A program made the position numbers and the translations under genes. Shown here in pieces: positions 37,492 through 47,218 of a stretch of DNA of 64,000 nt (the first letter of the stretch is position 1; every line of letters starts with the position of its first letter). The notes below the pieces were generated by a model. The model was given only the letters and a program-made list of their open reading frames with translations. It ran no database searches and had not been told where the DNA came from. The DNA is from Clostridium sp. CAG:571 (lineage in GTDB: Bacteria > Bacillota > Clostridia > TANB77 > CAG-508). The DNA is taken from NCBI GenBank assembly GCA_000434015.1, contig HF999505.1, forward strand, positions 72,677 to 136,676, read 5' to 3'.

Positions 37492-38160
37492 ATGGAAAAT
37501 AGTGCTTTAAAATTTATAGGGATAGAATCTGGTTTTGGAAAAAATAATAATTCAGCATATATAGAATTAGATGACAAATTTATATTAATAGATTGCGGAT
37601 TTACAGTGTTTGATAAATTAAAAGAGAAATTTGATTTCAATAAATATAAGTCAATTAATGTAATTATCACACATTTGCATAATGACCATGCAGGGTCTTT
37701 AACTCAATTTATTATATATATGTGGTATATATATAATAAAAAGGTTATTGTTATAAGTAAATGCAAGAATATGGAACAATACTTAAAAATTACAGGAGCA
37801 CCAAAAGAAGCATATGAATTATTAGATGATTTTGAAAATATAGAATTTATAAAAACAGAACATGTAAAAGAACTAGATTGTTATGGTTTTAGAGCAAGAT
37901 TTAATAACAAGAATATATTGTATACAGGAGATACAAAAATAATTGAGCCATTTTTAAAATATTTATATAACTTAGATGAGTTATATATAGATGTTTCTAA
38001 ATATGGTGGAGTACATATAAAATTTGAAGATGTTATCGAAAAGCTAAGAGAGATTAAGATTCAGGGTGTAAATATATATTTAATGCATATAGATGATTAT
38101 GAATATATAAATAAAATAAATAATGGCGAATTCTATTTTGGGAGCCATAGAGATTTTTAA
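37492..38160 (+). CDS. metallo-beta-lactamase fold hydrolase
   Basis: A 222-residue protein of the metallo-beta-lactamase superfamily. The metal site is visible in VIITHLHNDHAGSL (HxHxDH) and later in YTGDTKII (Asp) and LMHIDDYE (His). The N-terminus NNNSAYIELDDKFILIDCGF is typical of ribonuclease-Z-like or phosphodiesterase-like members. The ATG at 37492 has AAGAAGGG in front; earlier starts run into the upstream region. A LysR gene follows after 45 bases. The substrate is unknown. Confidence 0.82.
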   Translation: MENSALKFIGIESGFGKNNNSAYIELDDKFILIDCGFTVFDKLKEKFDFNKYKSINVIITHLHNDHAGSLTQFIIYMWYIYNKKVIVISKCKNMEQYLKITGAPKEAYELLDDFENIEFIKTEHVKELDCYGFRARFNNKNILYTGDTKIIEPFLKYLYNLDELYIDVSKYGGVHIKFEDVIEKLREIKIQGVNIYLMHIDDYEYINKINNGEFYFGSHRDF

Positions 38161-38205
38161 GATGTTAATTGAGTTTGATATAAAATGATAAGGAGAAAGT
38201 AATCC

Positions 38206-39120
38206 ATGAATATGTTTGATAAAAATATAGATTTTAATTTATATAAAACTTTTTATATAGTAACACAATGTAAAAGTTTTTCTAAGGCAAGTGAAAATCT
38301 TTTTGTTTCTCAACCTGCAATAAGCTATAATATTAAGGAATTAGAAAAAGCGTTAGATGTTAAATTATTTTATAGAAATGCAAAAGGAGTAACATTAACT
38401 CCAGAAGGTGAAAATTTATATTATTATATAAAAAATGCTTGTGATTATATATGTTTAGGTGAGCAAAGTATAAAAGAGTCAAAAGAGATGATTTCAGGAA
38501 ATATTAGAATAGGTGTTCCAACACATATAGGAATATCATACTTAGGAGATAAAATTGAAAGATTTCATAAAAAGTACCCAAATATTAAATTTTATATACA
38601 AAATAGATCTACTACAGATATGATATATATGTTAGAAAAACATCAATTAGATTTTATAATAGATTGTTTCCCAATATGCAAAAATAATTTGGAGTTAGTA
38701 ACTAAAAAATTAATATCATTGGAAACAGCTTTTGTAGGTGAATTTGACTTTGTTAATAGATTTTGTAATAAAGAAATAAAAAAGGAGAATATAAATGATA
38801 TACCTTTAATACTTCCAAATGAAGGTACTTCTACCAGGGAAAAAATTAATGAAGTTTTTGAAAAATATAATATAAAATTAAATCCTGTCATGGAAATTTC
38901 TACAACTGAAATGACGTTAAAAATGATAAGAAGAAACATAGGAATAGGTTGGTTAATAGAAAATACTGTATCAGAAAAAATAGAAAAGAATAGAATGAAG
39001 AAAGTAAATATTGATCTTGAGTTACCTAAAATTGATATAGGAATTGCATATATAAAAAAGTTTGTGACATATGCATCAGAGAGATTTATAAAAGAAGAAC
39101 TTACGGAATTGAAAAAATAA
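38206..39120 (+). CDS. LysR family transcriptional regulator
   Basis: A 304-residue LysR-type regulator. The winged helix-turn-helix (about 8-67) reads FYIVTQCKSFSKASENLFVSQPAISYNIKELEKAL and ends TPEGENLYYY. The effector domain (about 90-300) is a periplasmic-binding-protein-like fold starting GNIRIGVPTHIG. AAGGAG precedes the ATG. It may control the metallo-hydrolase or the radical SAM operon downstream; no divergent partner is present, which is unusual for the family. Confidence 0.9.
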   Translation: MNMFDKNIDFNLYKTFYIVTQCKSFSKASENLFVSQPAISYNIKELEKALDVKLFYRNAKGVTLTPEGENLYYYIKNACDYICLGEQSIKESKEMISGNIRIGVPTHIGISYLGDKIERFHKKYPNIKFYIQNRSTTDMIYMLEKHQLDFIIDCFPICKNNLELVTKKLISLETAFVGEFDFVNRFCNKEIKKENINDIPLILPNEGTSTREKINEVFEKYNIKLNPVMEISTTEMTLKMIRRNIGIGWLIENTVSEKIEKNRMKKVNIDLELPKIDIGIAYIKKFVTYASERFIKEELTELKK

Positions 39121-39275
39121 ATAAAATAGTACTAAATATCATATTAAAAAAGTATAAAAATATAAATAGTATTTATGACAATTATAAAAAATAGATATTT
39201 GATTTTAAAGCCTGAATAAATATAATTAATATGTAAAACAATTAATAAAGATAAGTGAAGGAGTGTGTAATATAA

Positions 39276-40370
39276 ATGTTAAATTATTTAAAATCATCAA
39301 TATCTATATCTTCATATGATGGATGTACTATAGGGTGTAAGTATTGTATATTAAGTGGATTAGAAGATAGATGTACAGTGAAAAAAATATCAAAAGAAGA
39401 AGAATTAGTAGACGAATTATTAAACTTTAGACTTTATACTAGTGATATTCCGATATCTGTTAATAATCAGACAGATCCATTATTAAATCTTCAAGTGTTT
39501 GATAGTACAATGAGGATACTTGAAATTATGGAAGAAAAAAAAGTAGAAAATCCAATTATGATAATTACTAAAGGATATATTACAGAAAAAATGGCTAAAA
39601 GACTTTCTAATATTAATTTAAATATTATAATATTATATACTTTTTCGGGATTATCTGAGAAATTAGAAAATAGAAGTGAAAAAAGACAAATTGAAACAAT
39701 GCAAATTCTATCTAAAATGAATAATATACAACTGGTTAATTATTATAGACCTGTAATAGAAGGATTGAATAGTGATGAAGAGACAATTAAACATGTATCA
39801 GAAATAGTTACAAAATATTGTAAGTGTAGCATAATATCTGGAATAAGATTAAATACTCACTTAAAACAAGTATTAGAGAATGCTAATATAGAAATACCAG
39901 AAAAGTATGATCCTGATCATAAAGTGTTACTACCAGAAACTTATAATAGAATAAAGAATATACTAAAAAAGAAAAATTACCCTGTATTTAAGAAAACATC
40001 TTGTGGAATTAGCTATTTATTAAATAGACCAGATTATAATGGACACAGTGCTAGAATCTATTATTGTAATCCTAGTTGTGTTAGTTATCCAATTTGCATT
40101 GGAAGTAGTAAGATAGGTTTTTGTGATAAAGAATGTCCAAATTTTAATGTATGTAGAGAAGAAAGTAATAATAAAATAACAGCAAATGAATTTCAAGGAT
40201 TTTTAGATAAAATAAATCTAAAAGGAAAATTTCAAATAAGTGATCATTATATAAAACTTGATGGTACATATTGGCAAGAAGAAATATCGTATTTAAGACA
40301 TATATCAAAGAAAAACGTAAAAGCAGATAATTTATTAAAAAGAGTAGATGAATTTTTAATATCACAATGA
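39276..40370 (+). CDS. radical SAM protein with Cys-rich C-terminus
   Basis: A 364-residue radical SAM enzyme. The [4Fe-4S] motif is CTIGCKYC at about residues 16-23. A beta/alpha barrel follows, with SVNNQTDPLL and MIITKGYI strands. The C-terminal third has a second cluster region of seven or eight Cys residues (YYCNPSCVSYPIC, then FCDKECPNFNVC), suggesting an auxiliary Fe-S cluster. It resembles spore-photoproduct-lyase-type or SPASM-type proteins in part, but I cannot assign a reaction. GAAGGAG precedes the ATG. The guanylate-kinase-like gene starts four bases after the stop, so they are tightly coupled. Confidence 0.75.
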   Translation: MLNYLKSSISISSYDGCTIGCKYCILSGLEDRCTVKKISKEEELVDELLNFRLYTSDIPISVNNQTDPLLNLQVFDSTMRILEIMEEKKVENPIMIITKGYITEKMAKRLSNINLNIIILYTFSGLSEKLENRSEKRQIETMQILSKMNNIQLVNYYRPVIEGLNSDEETIKHVSEIVTKYCKCSIISGIRLNTHLKQVLENANIEIPEKYDPDHKVLLPETYNRIKNILKKKNYPVFKKTSCGISYLLNRPDYNGHSARIYYCNPSCVSYPICIGSSKIGFCDKECPNFNVCREESNNKITANEFQGFLDKINLKGKFQISDHYIKLDGTYWQEEISYLRHISKKNVKADNLLKRVDEFLISQ

Positions 40371-40374
40371 AAAT

Positions 40375-41082
40375 ATGAAAAGAAGGAAAAGAAAATTGGA
40401 TAATTTAGTAGTTGTTATATCAGGACCAAGTGGATCCGGAAAAAGTACGGTGATTCAAGAAATATTATCAAAGAAAAAAAATACGGCTCAAATTTCAACA
40501 TATACAACAAGAGAACCGAGAGTGGGAGAGATAGATGGAAGACAGTATAATTTTATCTCTCCAAAAGAATATTTAAAATTATTAAATGAAAAGAAATTAA
40601 TGGCTTGTTCGAGAATTGAACATAATTACTATGGAATGCCACTATTAGAAGAAAAATTGCAAGAAAATAATGGTATGGATTTGTTAATAGATATGGGAGT
40701 AAGTGGAGGATTGGAAATAAAGGAACGATACCCAGAAACTATCATGATATATTTAATACCAAAAACAGAAGAACAATTATTAAAGCAGAGAGGTAATAGA
40801 GGTAAGATTAGACAGGAAAGGGGAATTAAACAAATTGAAGAAGTATTAAAAAGTAGAAAATATGATTGGTTAGTAGTAAATGAAAATTTGCAAGAAACAG
40901 TGGAAAATGTAGAAATAATTATGGATTTTATGCGAAAGAAAAAATTTGGAAAGATAAGCAAAGATGAAATGAAATGGTATAAAAGTAAATTAAAAGGATT
41001 AATATTTTTTGAAAAAGAAAATATAGAATTTTTGACTAAATTTTATAATAGAGATAGGGGAGGAATAGAGATTAATGAATAG
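40375..41082 (+). CDS. guanylate kinase-like protein
   Basis: A 235-residue nucleotide kinase. The P-loop is ISGPSGSGKST; YTTREPRVGEIDGRQYNF matches the GMP-binding region; HNYYGMPL and DMGVSGGLEIKERYPET correspond to the NYYGT and IDVQGAxxVK segments of Gmk. The middle and lid (KQRGNRGKIRQERG) fit as well. It is about 30 residues longer than ordinary Gmk, with a basic C-terminal extension, and the surrounding genes are not those of housekeeping gmk (usually beside rpoZ). It may be a specialised paralogue. It overlaps the next gene by eight bases. Confidence 0.8.
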   Translation: MKRRKRKLDNLVVVISGPSGSGKSTVIQEILSKKKNTAQISTYTTREPRVGEIDGRQYNFISPKEYLKLLNEKKLMACSRIEHNYYGMPLLEEKLQENNGMDLLIDMGVSGGLEIKERYPETIMIYLIPKTEEQLLKQRGNRGKIRQERGIKQIEEVLKSRKYDWLVVNENLQETVENVEIIMDFMRKKKFGKISKDEMKWYKSKLKGLIFFEKENIEFLTKFYNRDRGGIEINE

Positions 41083-41629
41083 AAAAGTTGATGTGAGAAA
41101 AAAATATACAAGAGAAGCAAAAAAAATGGATATTACAATAGTAGAGCTTAAAGAATTAGATGCTTATTTAACATTAAAAGAAATTAAAGAAGTTACACAA
41201 CCATATTACATGTATATAAATGGTGAACTAGTAAAAAAGATGGACAATAATTTTACATTATTAGAATATACTCCATTACATGAAAATTATAATGTAAGAG
41301 TATATATAGATGATAAATTAAATATATTAGAATATTATTTTGACATAACTGATGGGAATGAAATAGAAGATGGAATTCCATACTATGATGATTTGTATTT
41401 AGACGTAGTATTTTACCAAGAATGTGCAACAAAATCTAGTACATATATAAATCTTGAGGATAGAAATGATTTATCTGATGCATTAAAGAAGGGTGCAATT
41501 AATAAAGAAAAATATGATTTTGCATTTAAGATTGCAGATAGTGTGATGAAAGAACTAAAAAATAAAACAAATAGATTTGTAAATAGAGGTATAGAAGATT
41601 ATTTAAAATATAGAAAAAATATAATATAA
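41075..41629 (+). CDS. DUF402 family protein
   Basis: A 184-residue protein of the DUF402/FomD-like family. The pattern near residues 78-130 (a VRVYIDDKLNILEYYFDI strand pair, then YYDDLYLDVVFY) is the DUF402 core with conserved Asp residues that bind metal in nucleoside-diphosphate hydrolases such as Ntdp/FomD. This fits a nucleotide phosphatase working beside the guanylate-kinase-like protein, but that is inference. GGGGAGG precedes the ATG, inside the end of the kinase gene. A bidirectional terminator follows. Confidence 0.75.
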   Translation: MNRKVDVRKKYTREAKKMDITIVELKELDAYLTLKEIKEVTQPYYMYINGELVKKMDNNFTLLEYTPLHENYNVRVYIDDKLNILEYYFDITDGNEIEDGIPYYDDLYLDVVFYQECATKSSTYINLEDRNDLSDALKKGAINKEKYDFAFKIADSVMKELKNKTNRFVNRGIEDYLKYRKNII

Positions 41630-41639
41630 GTAAAAAATA

Positions 41640-41678
41640 AATAAGTGTCACTTAAGAAGTGCAAAAGTGACACTTATT
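41640..41678. terminator. bidirectional terminator between DUF402 gene and NUDIX gene
   Basis: AATAAGTGTCACTT (41640-41653) is exactly complementary to 41665-41678; A-rich on one side and T-rich on the other, so it serves both convergent genes. Confidence 0.85.
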
Positions 41679-41682
41679 TATT

Positions 41683-42183
41683 TTAATTAACATGTGAAGT
41701 TGTGTAGGCAATATACTTTTGCAGGTCAGCATAGTGAGTATGGCAGAACATTTTGTTATGAAAAAGCTCGGAAATTTCTTCGAAGGTTGCCCATTTGGCA
41801 AACTCTACTTCTTCAGCTTGATACGTGAGAATAGAAGGAGAAAAATCCTTTTTATAATAGTACAAGTCTCTGAAAGATTCTTCGTCATGAAGTTCAGAAT
41901 GAAAAAGATGAAGTTCTTCTGGTGAAATAATAATACCGAGTTCTTCGTGAAGTTCTGTAAGCATACCCTCTTTACTAGTTTCACCAAGTTTTGGATGACC
42001 GCTAGTTAATCCGAATTTGCCATTTTTGGAAGGTACGCGTTTCTGAATCAAAAATTCATTATTGGAATTTAAGATTACAGTACATACGCATACAATCCGA
42101 AGACCAGAAGGGATAGGTTGACCTTTCACTACAGTTTGTTCACAAAGGTTTCTGTTAATGTCGTACAGATTGCGAATTTCCAT
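41683..42183 (-). CDS. NUDIX hydrolase, probably horizontally acquired
   Basis: A 166-residue NUDIX protein similar to isopentenyl-diphosphate isomerase-like/YfcD hydrolases. The Nudix box is GHPKLGETSKEGMLTELHEELGI (Thr in place of the usual Arg), preceded by EFLIQKRVPSKNGKFGLTSG. Base composition and codon use (CGC, GGT, TTC, CTT) are less AT-rich than in its neighbours. Codon 29 is CGG (42097-42099) and must be read as arginine in the ordinary frame; a +1 shift would give a stop within ten codons. It therefore breaks the rule seen in all host-like genes. AAAGGCGG lies upstream of the ATG. Confidence 0.85.
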   Translation of the reverse strand: MEIRNLYDINRNLCEQTVVKGQPIPSGLRIVCVCTVILNSNNEFLIQKRVPSKNGKFGLTSGHPKLGETSKEGMLTELHEELGIIISPEELHLFHSELHDEESFRDLYYYKKDFSPSILTYQAEEVEFAKWATFEEISELFHNKMFCHTHYADLQKYIAYTTSHVN

Positions 42184-42361
42184 AAAACATAACCGCCTTT
42201 CAAAAAATAATACAAAAATATTTTATCATATTGTTATTTTTTAGTAAATAAAAAATAAGAGGTTTAGTATAAAAATAATAACAATTAAATATCTTGAAAA
42301 AAATTAGTTTGTATGATATAAAAGAATAGAATAAATATCATACAAAGAAAGAATAGAAAAA

Positions 42362-43384
42362 ATGAAAAATATAAAAGATTATAATTTGGAAGATTTAAAA
42401 AAAGAAATAATAAACATAGGAGAAAAGGGATATAGAGCAGAACAAATATTTAAATGGTTATATGTAGAAAAGGTCAAAAGTTTTGATGAAATGACAAATC
42501 TTTCGTTAGAATTAAGGGAAAAACTAAAAAGCAATTTTTCTATTTGTAATTTCAATATATTAAAAAAACAAGAATCATCAGATGGAACAAAAAAATATTT
42601 ATTTGATGTATTAGATGGTAATGCAATAGAAACAGTTTTAATGGAATATCATCATGGAAAAACAATATGCGTATCATCTCAAATTGGTTGCAAAATGGGA
42701 TGTAAATTTTGTGCATCAACTGGAATTAAATTTGTTAGAAATTTAAGCTCAGGGGAAATTATAGAACAAATATTAGCAGTTGAACAAGATACAAATAGTA
42801 ATATTTCTAATGTTGTATTTATGGGAATAGGAGAACCATTAGATAACTACGATAATGTAATAAATGCAATTAGAATAATGAATAATCCTAAAGGTCTAAA
42901 TATAGGAGCAAGACATATTAGTGTATCAACTAGTGGTTTAGTACCAAGAATATATGATTTAGCAAATGAGAATATACAATGTACATTGTCAATATCACTA
43001 CATGCAACTAATGATAAAAAAAGAAGTGAAATGATGCCAGTTAATTTAAGATATAACATAGAAGAATTAATGAAGGCATGTAAAGATTATATAAAAATAA
43101 CCAATAAAAGAATTTCTTTTGAATATGCATTAGCAAAAGACAATAATGACAACTTAGAAGATGCAAAGGAACTAGTTAATTTATTAAAGGGTATGATTTG
43201 TCATGTTAATTTAATACCTATTAATAAAATAGAAAATGGTAAATTTACCAAAAGTACAAATGAAAACATAATAAAATTTAGAGATTATTTAAATTCAAAA
43301 GGTATTGTGGCAACTATAAGAAGAGAATTGGGTTCAGATATAGATGCAGCATGTGGACAACTTAGAAGAAAGAACCTAAAGTAG
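42362..43384 (+). CDS. rlmN: dual-specificity 23S rRNA/tRNA (adenine-C2)-methyltransferase RlmN
   Basis: A 340-residue radical SAM methylase acting on A2503 of 23S rRNA and A37 of some tRNAs. The radical SAM motif is GCKMGCKFCASTG (CxxxCxxC). N-terminal HhH-like features include GYRAEQIFKWLY. The methyl-carrying Cys lies at the end in DIDAACGQLR, and the middle contains MGIGEPLDNYDNV. It heads the operon rlmN-prpC-prkC typical of Bacillota; prpC follows nine bases later. AAGAAAGAA before the ATG is a weak ribosome site. Confidence 0.95.
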   Translation: MKNIKDYNLEDLKKEIINIGEKGYRAEQIFKWLYVEKVKSFDEMTNLSLELREKLKSNFSICNFNILKKQESSDGTKKYLFDVLDGNAIETVLMEYHHGKTICVSSQIGCKMGCKFCASTGIKFVRNLSSGEIIEQILAVEQDTNSNISNVVFMGIGEPLDNYDNVINAIRIMNNPKGLNIGARHISVSTSGLVPRIYDLANENIQCTLSISLHATNDKKRSEMMPVNLRYNIEELMKACKDYIKITNKRISFEYALAKDNNDNLEDAKELVNLLKGMICHVNLIPINKIENGKFTKSTNENIIKFRDYLNSKGIVATIRRELGSDIDAACGQLRRKNLK

Positions 43385-43393
43385 GAGGAGTAT

Positions 43394-44119
43394 ATGAAAG
43401 TTTTTGCTAAATCTGATATAGGAAAAGCAAGAGATATGAATCAAGATTATTATTATGTGTCTACACCAGAGGATAATATAAAATTATTTATTTTAGCTGA
43501 TGGTATGGGAGGATATAATGGAGGAGAAATAGCAAGTAAACTTGCAACCACTTCTGTAAAAAGTTATATTTCTAATAATTTTTACAAAATAGAGCATGAC
43601 AAAGAAAGTATACTAAGTTTAATTAAAAATGCTGTAGAATATGCTAATATGATTGTATATGAAAAATCAAAAGAAATAAAAGAATTAGAAGGAATGGGTA
43701 CTACTTTAGAAGTTTGTTTAATATATAATAATAGGGTATATATTGGACATGTAGGAGATAGTAGAATCTATAGAATAAGAAAAGAATTTATAAGAAAATT
43801 AACAGTTGACCATAGTTATGTACAACAGCTAGTGAAAGATGGAACAATAACAAAAGAAGAGGCATATAATCATCCAAAGAAAAATATGCTTATGAAAGCA
43901 TTAGGATGCACTGCATATGTTGAACCAGATGTTATGGTAAAAGGTTTTATTAAAGATGACATTTTGCTGATGTCATCAGATGGTTTAACTAATATGTTAA
44001 AAGATGAAGAAATATATAATATTATAAAAGAAAATCCAGAATTAGCTTCAGAAAAATTAGTGCAAAAAGCAAACGAGCTTGGTGGATATGACAATATTAC
44101 GGTTGTAATAATATTATAA
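43394..44119 (+). CDS. prpC: PP2C-type serine/threonine protein phosphatase
   Basis: A 241-residue Stp/PrpC phosphatase that reverses phosphorylation by the adjacent PASTA kinase. Metal-binding motifs are RDMNQDYY near residue 16, LADGMGGYNGGEIAS, YIGHVGDSRIYR, LMSSDGLTNML and the final GGYDNITVV. AGGAGG lies six bases before the ATG. The kinase gene begins 13 bases after the stop. The protein is complete and has no CGG codon. Confidence 0.93.
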   Translation: MKVFAKSDIGKARDMNQDYYYVSTPEDNIKLFILADGMGGYNGGEIASKLATTSVKSYISNNFYKIEHDKESILSLIKNAVEYANMIVYEKSKEIKELEGMGTTLEVCLIYNNRVYIGHVGDSRIYRIRKEFIRKLTVDHSYVQQLVKDGTITKEEAYNHPKKNMLMKALGCTAYVEPDVMVKGFIKDDILLMSSDGLTNMLKDEEIYNIIKENPELASEKLVQKANELGGYDNITVVIIL

Positions 44120-44132
44120 GGGAGAGTTTTAT

Positions 44133-46114
44133 ATGAATTTAGAAGGTAAAATAATAGGTAACCGATATGAAATAATAGAGAAAATAGGAAATGGTCGGTA
44201 TGGCTACTGTTTATAAAGCAAAATGTCACGTACTTAATAGATATGTAGCAATAAAAGTATTAAGAGATGAATTTACAACAGATGAAGAATTTATTAAAAG
44301 ATTTAATACAGAAGCACAGGCTGCTGCAAGTTTAACACATCCAAATATTGTATCAATTTATGATGTAGGAAATGAAGGAAATTTATATTATATAGTGATG
44401 GAATTAATTCAAGGAAAAACATTAAAACAAATTATCTCAGAAGATCGGAGCACTTCCTTGGAAATGGTCTGTAAATATTGCAATACAAATAGCTTCTGCA
44501 TTAGAAGTAGCTCATAAAAATAATATTGTGCATAGAGATATAAAACCACATAATATTATTATAACAGAAGATGGGATTGCTAAAGTTACAGATTTTGGTA
44601 TAGCAAAAGCAGTTTCAAATTCTACAATAACAGCATTTGGAACAACAATTGGATCAGTCCATTATTTTTCACCAGAACATGCAAGAGGAGGATTTACAGA
44701 TGCTAAGTCTGATTTATACTCTTTAGGAGTTGTTATGTATGAAATGTTAACTGGAAGAGTGCCATTTGATGCAGATACACCAGTTTCTATTGCACTAAAA
44801 CATATGCAAGAAAAACCAGTAGAACCAATAAAATTAAATCCAGCAATTCCTTTTGCAGTAAATCAAATTATAATGAAAGCAATGCAAAAAGATGTTAATT
44901 TGAGATATCAATCTGCAACAGAGATGTTAAGAGATTTAAGTTTAGCACTTAAGAATCCTGATGGAAATTTTGTGGTAGAGCAAAATTTTGATGCTACTTT
45001 AACACAAAGAATACCAACAATTAATAGTGAAGTATTAAATAGAAAGAAAGAAGAGGATGAAGAAGAGAAAAAACCAAAAGGAAAATTAGGAAAATACTTT
45101 AAAAAACATCCTAAAATGAAGATATTATTTATTATGATTATATTTATAATTGTATTTGTATTAAGTTTAGGAATTACATATTTTGTTATAGAATTAACAA
45201 CACCAAAAAATGTAGATGTACCAGATTTAACAGGCCTAACAGTAGAGCAGGCAGAATCAAAATTAAAAGATATAAAAGTTAATTATAAAATATCTTCAGA
45301 AGAATATAGTAGTGATATAGAAAAAGGAAAAATAATTTCTCAAGATCCAAAAGAAGGATATAAAATATTAGAGAAAGGTACTATATCTATAGTATTAAGT
45401 AAAGGAACTGAAACTGTTAAAGTTCCTAAAGTTGCAGGATCAACTTATGAAGAAGCTGAAAGTTCATTAAGTGATCTTAACTTGAATGTTGAAAAAATAG
45501 AAGAAACTAGTCAGAAGATACAAGAAGGAGTAGTAATAAAACAAGATCCAAAAGAAAATACTGAAGTTAAAGCAGGGGATACTGTGAAAGTATATGTAAG
45601 TAAAGGAACCGGAATAAAACAAGTAGCAGTTCCATCTGTTGTAGGAGAAACAGAAGAGAATGCTAAAAAGAGTTTAACAGAAAAAGGTTTTGAAGTTTCT
45701 GTTACTTATGAAGAAGATACAAAGAAATCTAATGGAGAAGTTTTAAAACAAAGCTTAGATGTTGGAAAAACTGTAGACGAAGGAACAAAAATAGTACTTA
45801 CAGTTAATAAGTTAGCTGAAATAAAAAAAGGTACTGTTAATGTAAATGTAAAATCTATTACTAAATATAAACCAGAAGTTGATGAAGATGGAAATGAGAT
45901 TGAAGCAGAAAAAGTAGAAGTTACAGTAAAAGTAACATCAGCAGGAACAGAAGATACTGTATATAAAAAGAAGGTTGGAAAAGATACAGAAAACATAAAT
46001 CTAACAGTTCAAGGAGTAGGAACAATAACAGTAAAAGTTTATGTTTCTGGAATTTTGGAAAGACAAACACAAATGAATTTAAATGATTCAAATGCAGTAT
46101 GGACAGCAGAATAA
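44133..46114 (+). CDS. prkC: PASTA-domain Ser/Thr protein kinase PrkC (two +1 CGG sites)
   Basis: A 659-residue Hanks-type kinase that senses muropeptides, intact only if the CGGs at 44196 and 44446 are passed by +1. The glycine loop IGNGGMATVYKAK is formed across the first site. Then come VAIKVLRDE (Lys), HRDIKPHNIII (catalytic loop) and KVTDFGIAKAV (DFG). A membrane segment (about residues 325-347) is followed by three PASTA domains, each opening VxVPxxxGxTxExA, and a C-terminal beta domain of about 90 residues. Two skipped bases make the length divisible by three. Read as triplets translation stops seven codons after the first CGG. A terminator follows. Confidence 0.95.
44196..44198 (+). 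other. in-frame CGG +1 frameshift site 10 (PrkC glycine loop)
   Basis: GGT CGG T, 21 codons after the start. Skipping the C gives Gly-Asn-Gly-Gly-Met-Ala-Thr-Val-Tyr, the ATP-binding glycine loop. Triplet reading ends at TAA six codons later. Confidence 0.94.
44446..44448 (+). other. in-frame CGG +1 frameshift site 11 (prkC)
   Basis: GAT CGG A. Skipping the C gives Ser-Glu-Asp-Gly-Ala-Leu-Pro and joins the kinase N-lobe to HRDIKPHN. It is in frame only after site 10. Confidence 0.92.
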
Positions 46115-46123
46115 TAAATACAA

Positions 46124-46165
46124 ATCTCAGCTATCAAAATTATTAGGTAGCTGAGAAATTTTTTT
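46124..46165 (+). terminator. terminator after prkC
   Basis: TCTCAGCTA (46125-46133) pairs with TAGCTGAGA (46148-46156), followed by seven Ts. It separates rlmN-prpC-prkC from rsgA-rpe. Confidence 0.8.
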
Positions 46166-46331
46166 ATATTAGGATAAATTTTTATATGTAAGGATCTTAT
46201 AAAAATTAGAAAATAAGCAAAGATGTTAAAAAATTAACAAAAAGCTTAATTAAGTATAAAATATTATTAATGTTCGCTTCTATTTTTTTACATTGAAAGC
46301 GAAAAGTTAAATAAAAAGGAGTAAATAGATA

Positions 46332-47218
46332 GTGACAAAAGGAATAATTATTAATAATGTTTCTAATATGTATCAAGTTGAATTTGATAAAAAAATAATT
46401 AATTGTAATGCAAGAGGAAAACTAAAAAAAGAAGAGATAACACCAGTTGTAGGAGATATAGTAAAAATAGAAATTATAGATGAAGAGAAGAAATTAGGAA
46501 TTATAAATAAAATAGAAAATAGAAAAAATTATATAAAAAGACCTAAGATGGCTAATTTAACTCAAATAATTTTTGTGGTTTCTATAAAAATGCCAAAAAC
46601 AGATTTATTGTTATTGGATAAACAAATTGCATATGCAGAGTATAAGGGGATAAGACCAATAATTTGTATAAATAAAATTGATTTAGATGAAGATAATATA
46701 ACAAAAAATATTGAAGAAATATATACTAAAATTGGTTATAAAGTAATAAAGACAGTTGCTAATAAATCGATTCGGAATAGATGAATTAAAGAAAGTCTTA
46801 AAAGATAATATAACAGCATTTTCTGGAAATTCTGGAGTAGGAAAATCTAGTTTAATTAATTCTATATTTGAAGATAATATGACACAGGAAGGTTTGATTA
46901 GTGATAAAAATAAAAAAGGAAAAAATACAACTACTTGTGTAAAATTATATAAAATTGATGAAAATTCTTATATAGCAGATACACCACGGTTTTTCGAGCT
47001 TTGAAATTAATGAAATAAATAGTAAGGATTTGTATAAGTATTTTATAGAATTTAATAAATTTGAGAATAGTTGTGAATTTGTAGGATGTAGTCATATAAA
47101 AGAACAAAATTGTGGAATTAAAGAAGCTATAGAAGAGGGCAAAGTAACTAAAGAAAGATATGATAGATATGTTAAAATATATAATGAATTAAAAAATAAG
47201 GAGGCACGAAGATGGTAG
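46332..47218 (+). CDS. rsgA: ribosome small-subunit GTPase RsgA (two +1 CGG sites)
   Basis: A 294-residue circularly permuted GTPase that assists 30S maturation, intact only if the CGGs at 46773 and 46987 are passed by +1. An N-terminal OB domain (about 1-70) precedes the GTPase: ICINKIDLD (G4), FSGNSGVGKSSLIN (G1), DTPGFSSFEI (G3, formed across the second site). The C-terminal zinc domain is CEFVGCSHIKEQNC. The GTG start is preceded by AAAAGGAG. Read as triplets the gene would be three fragments, none active. It overlaps rpe by seven bases. Confidence 0.94.
46773..46775 (+). other. in-frame CGG +1 frameshift site 12 (rsgA)
   Basis: ATT CGG A. Skipping the C gives Lys-Ser-Ile-Gly-Ile-Asp-Glu-Leu and joins G4 to the P-loop. 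Triplet reading ends at TGA three codons later. Confidence 0.92.
46987..46989 (+). other. in-frame CGG +1 frameshift site 13 (RsgA G3 motif)
   Basis: CCA CGG T. Skipping the C gives Asp-Thr-Pro-Gly-Phe-Ser-Ser, the G3 (DxPG) motif. It is in frame only after site 12. Confidence 0.94.
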
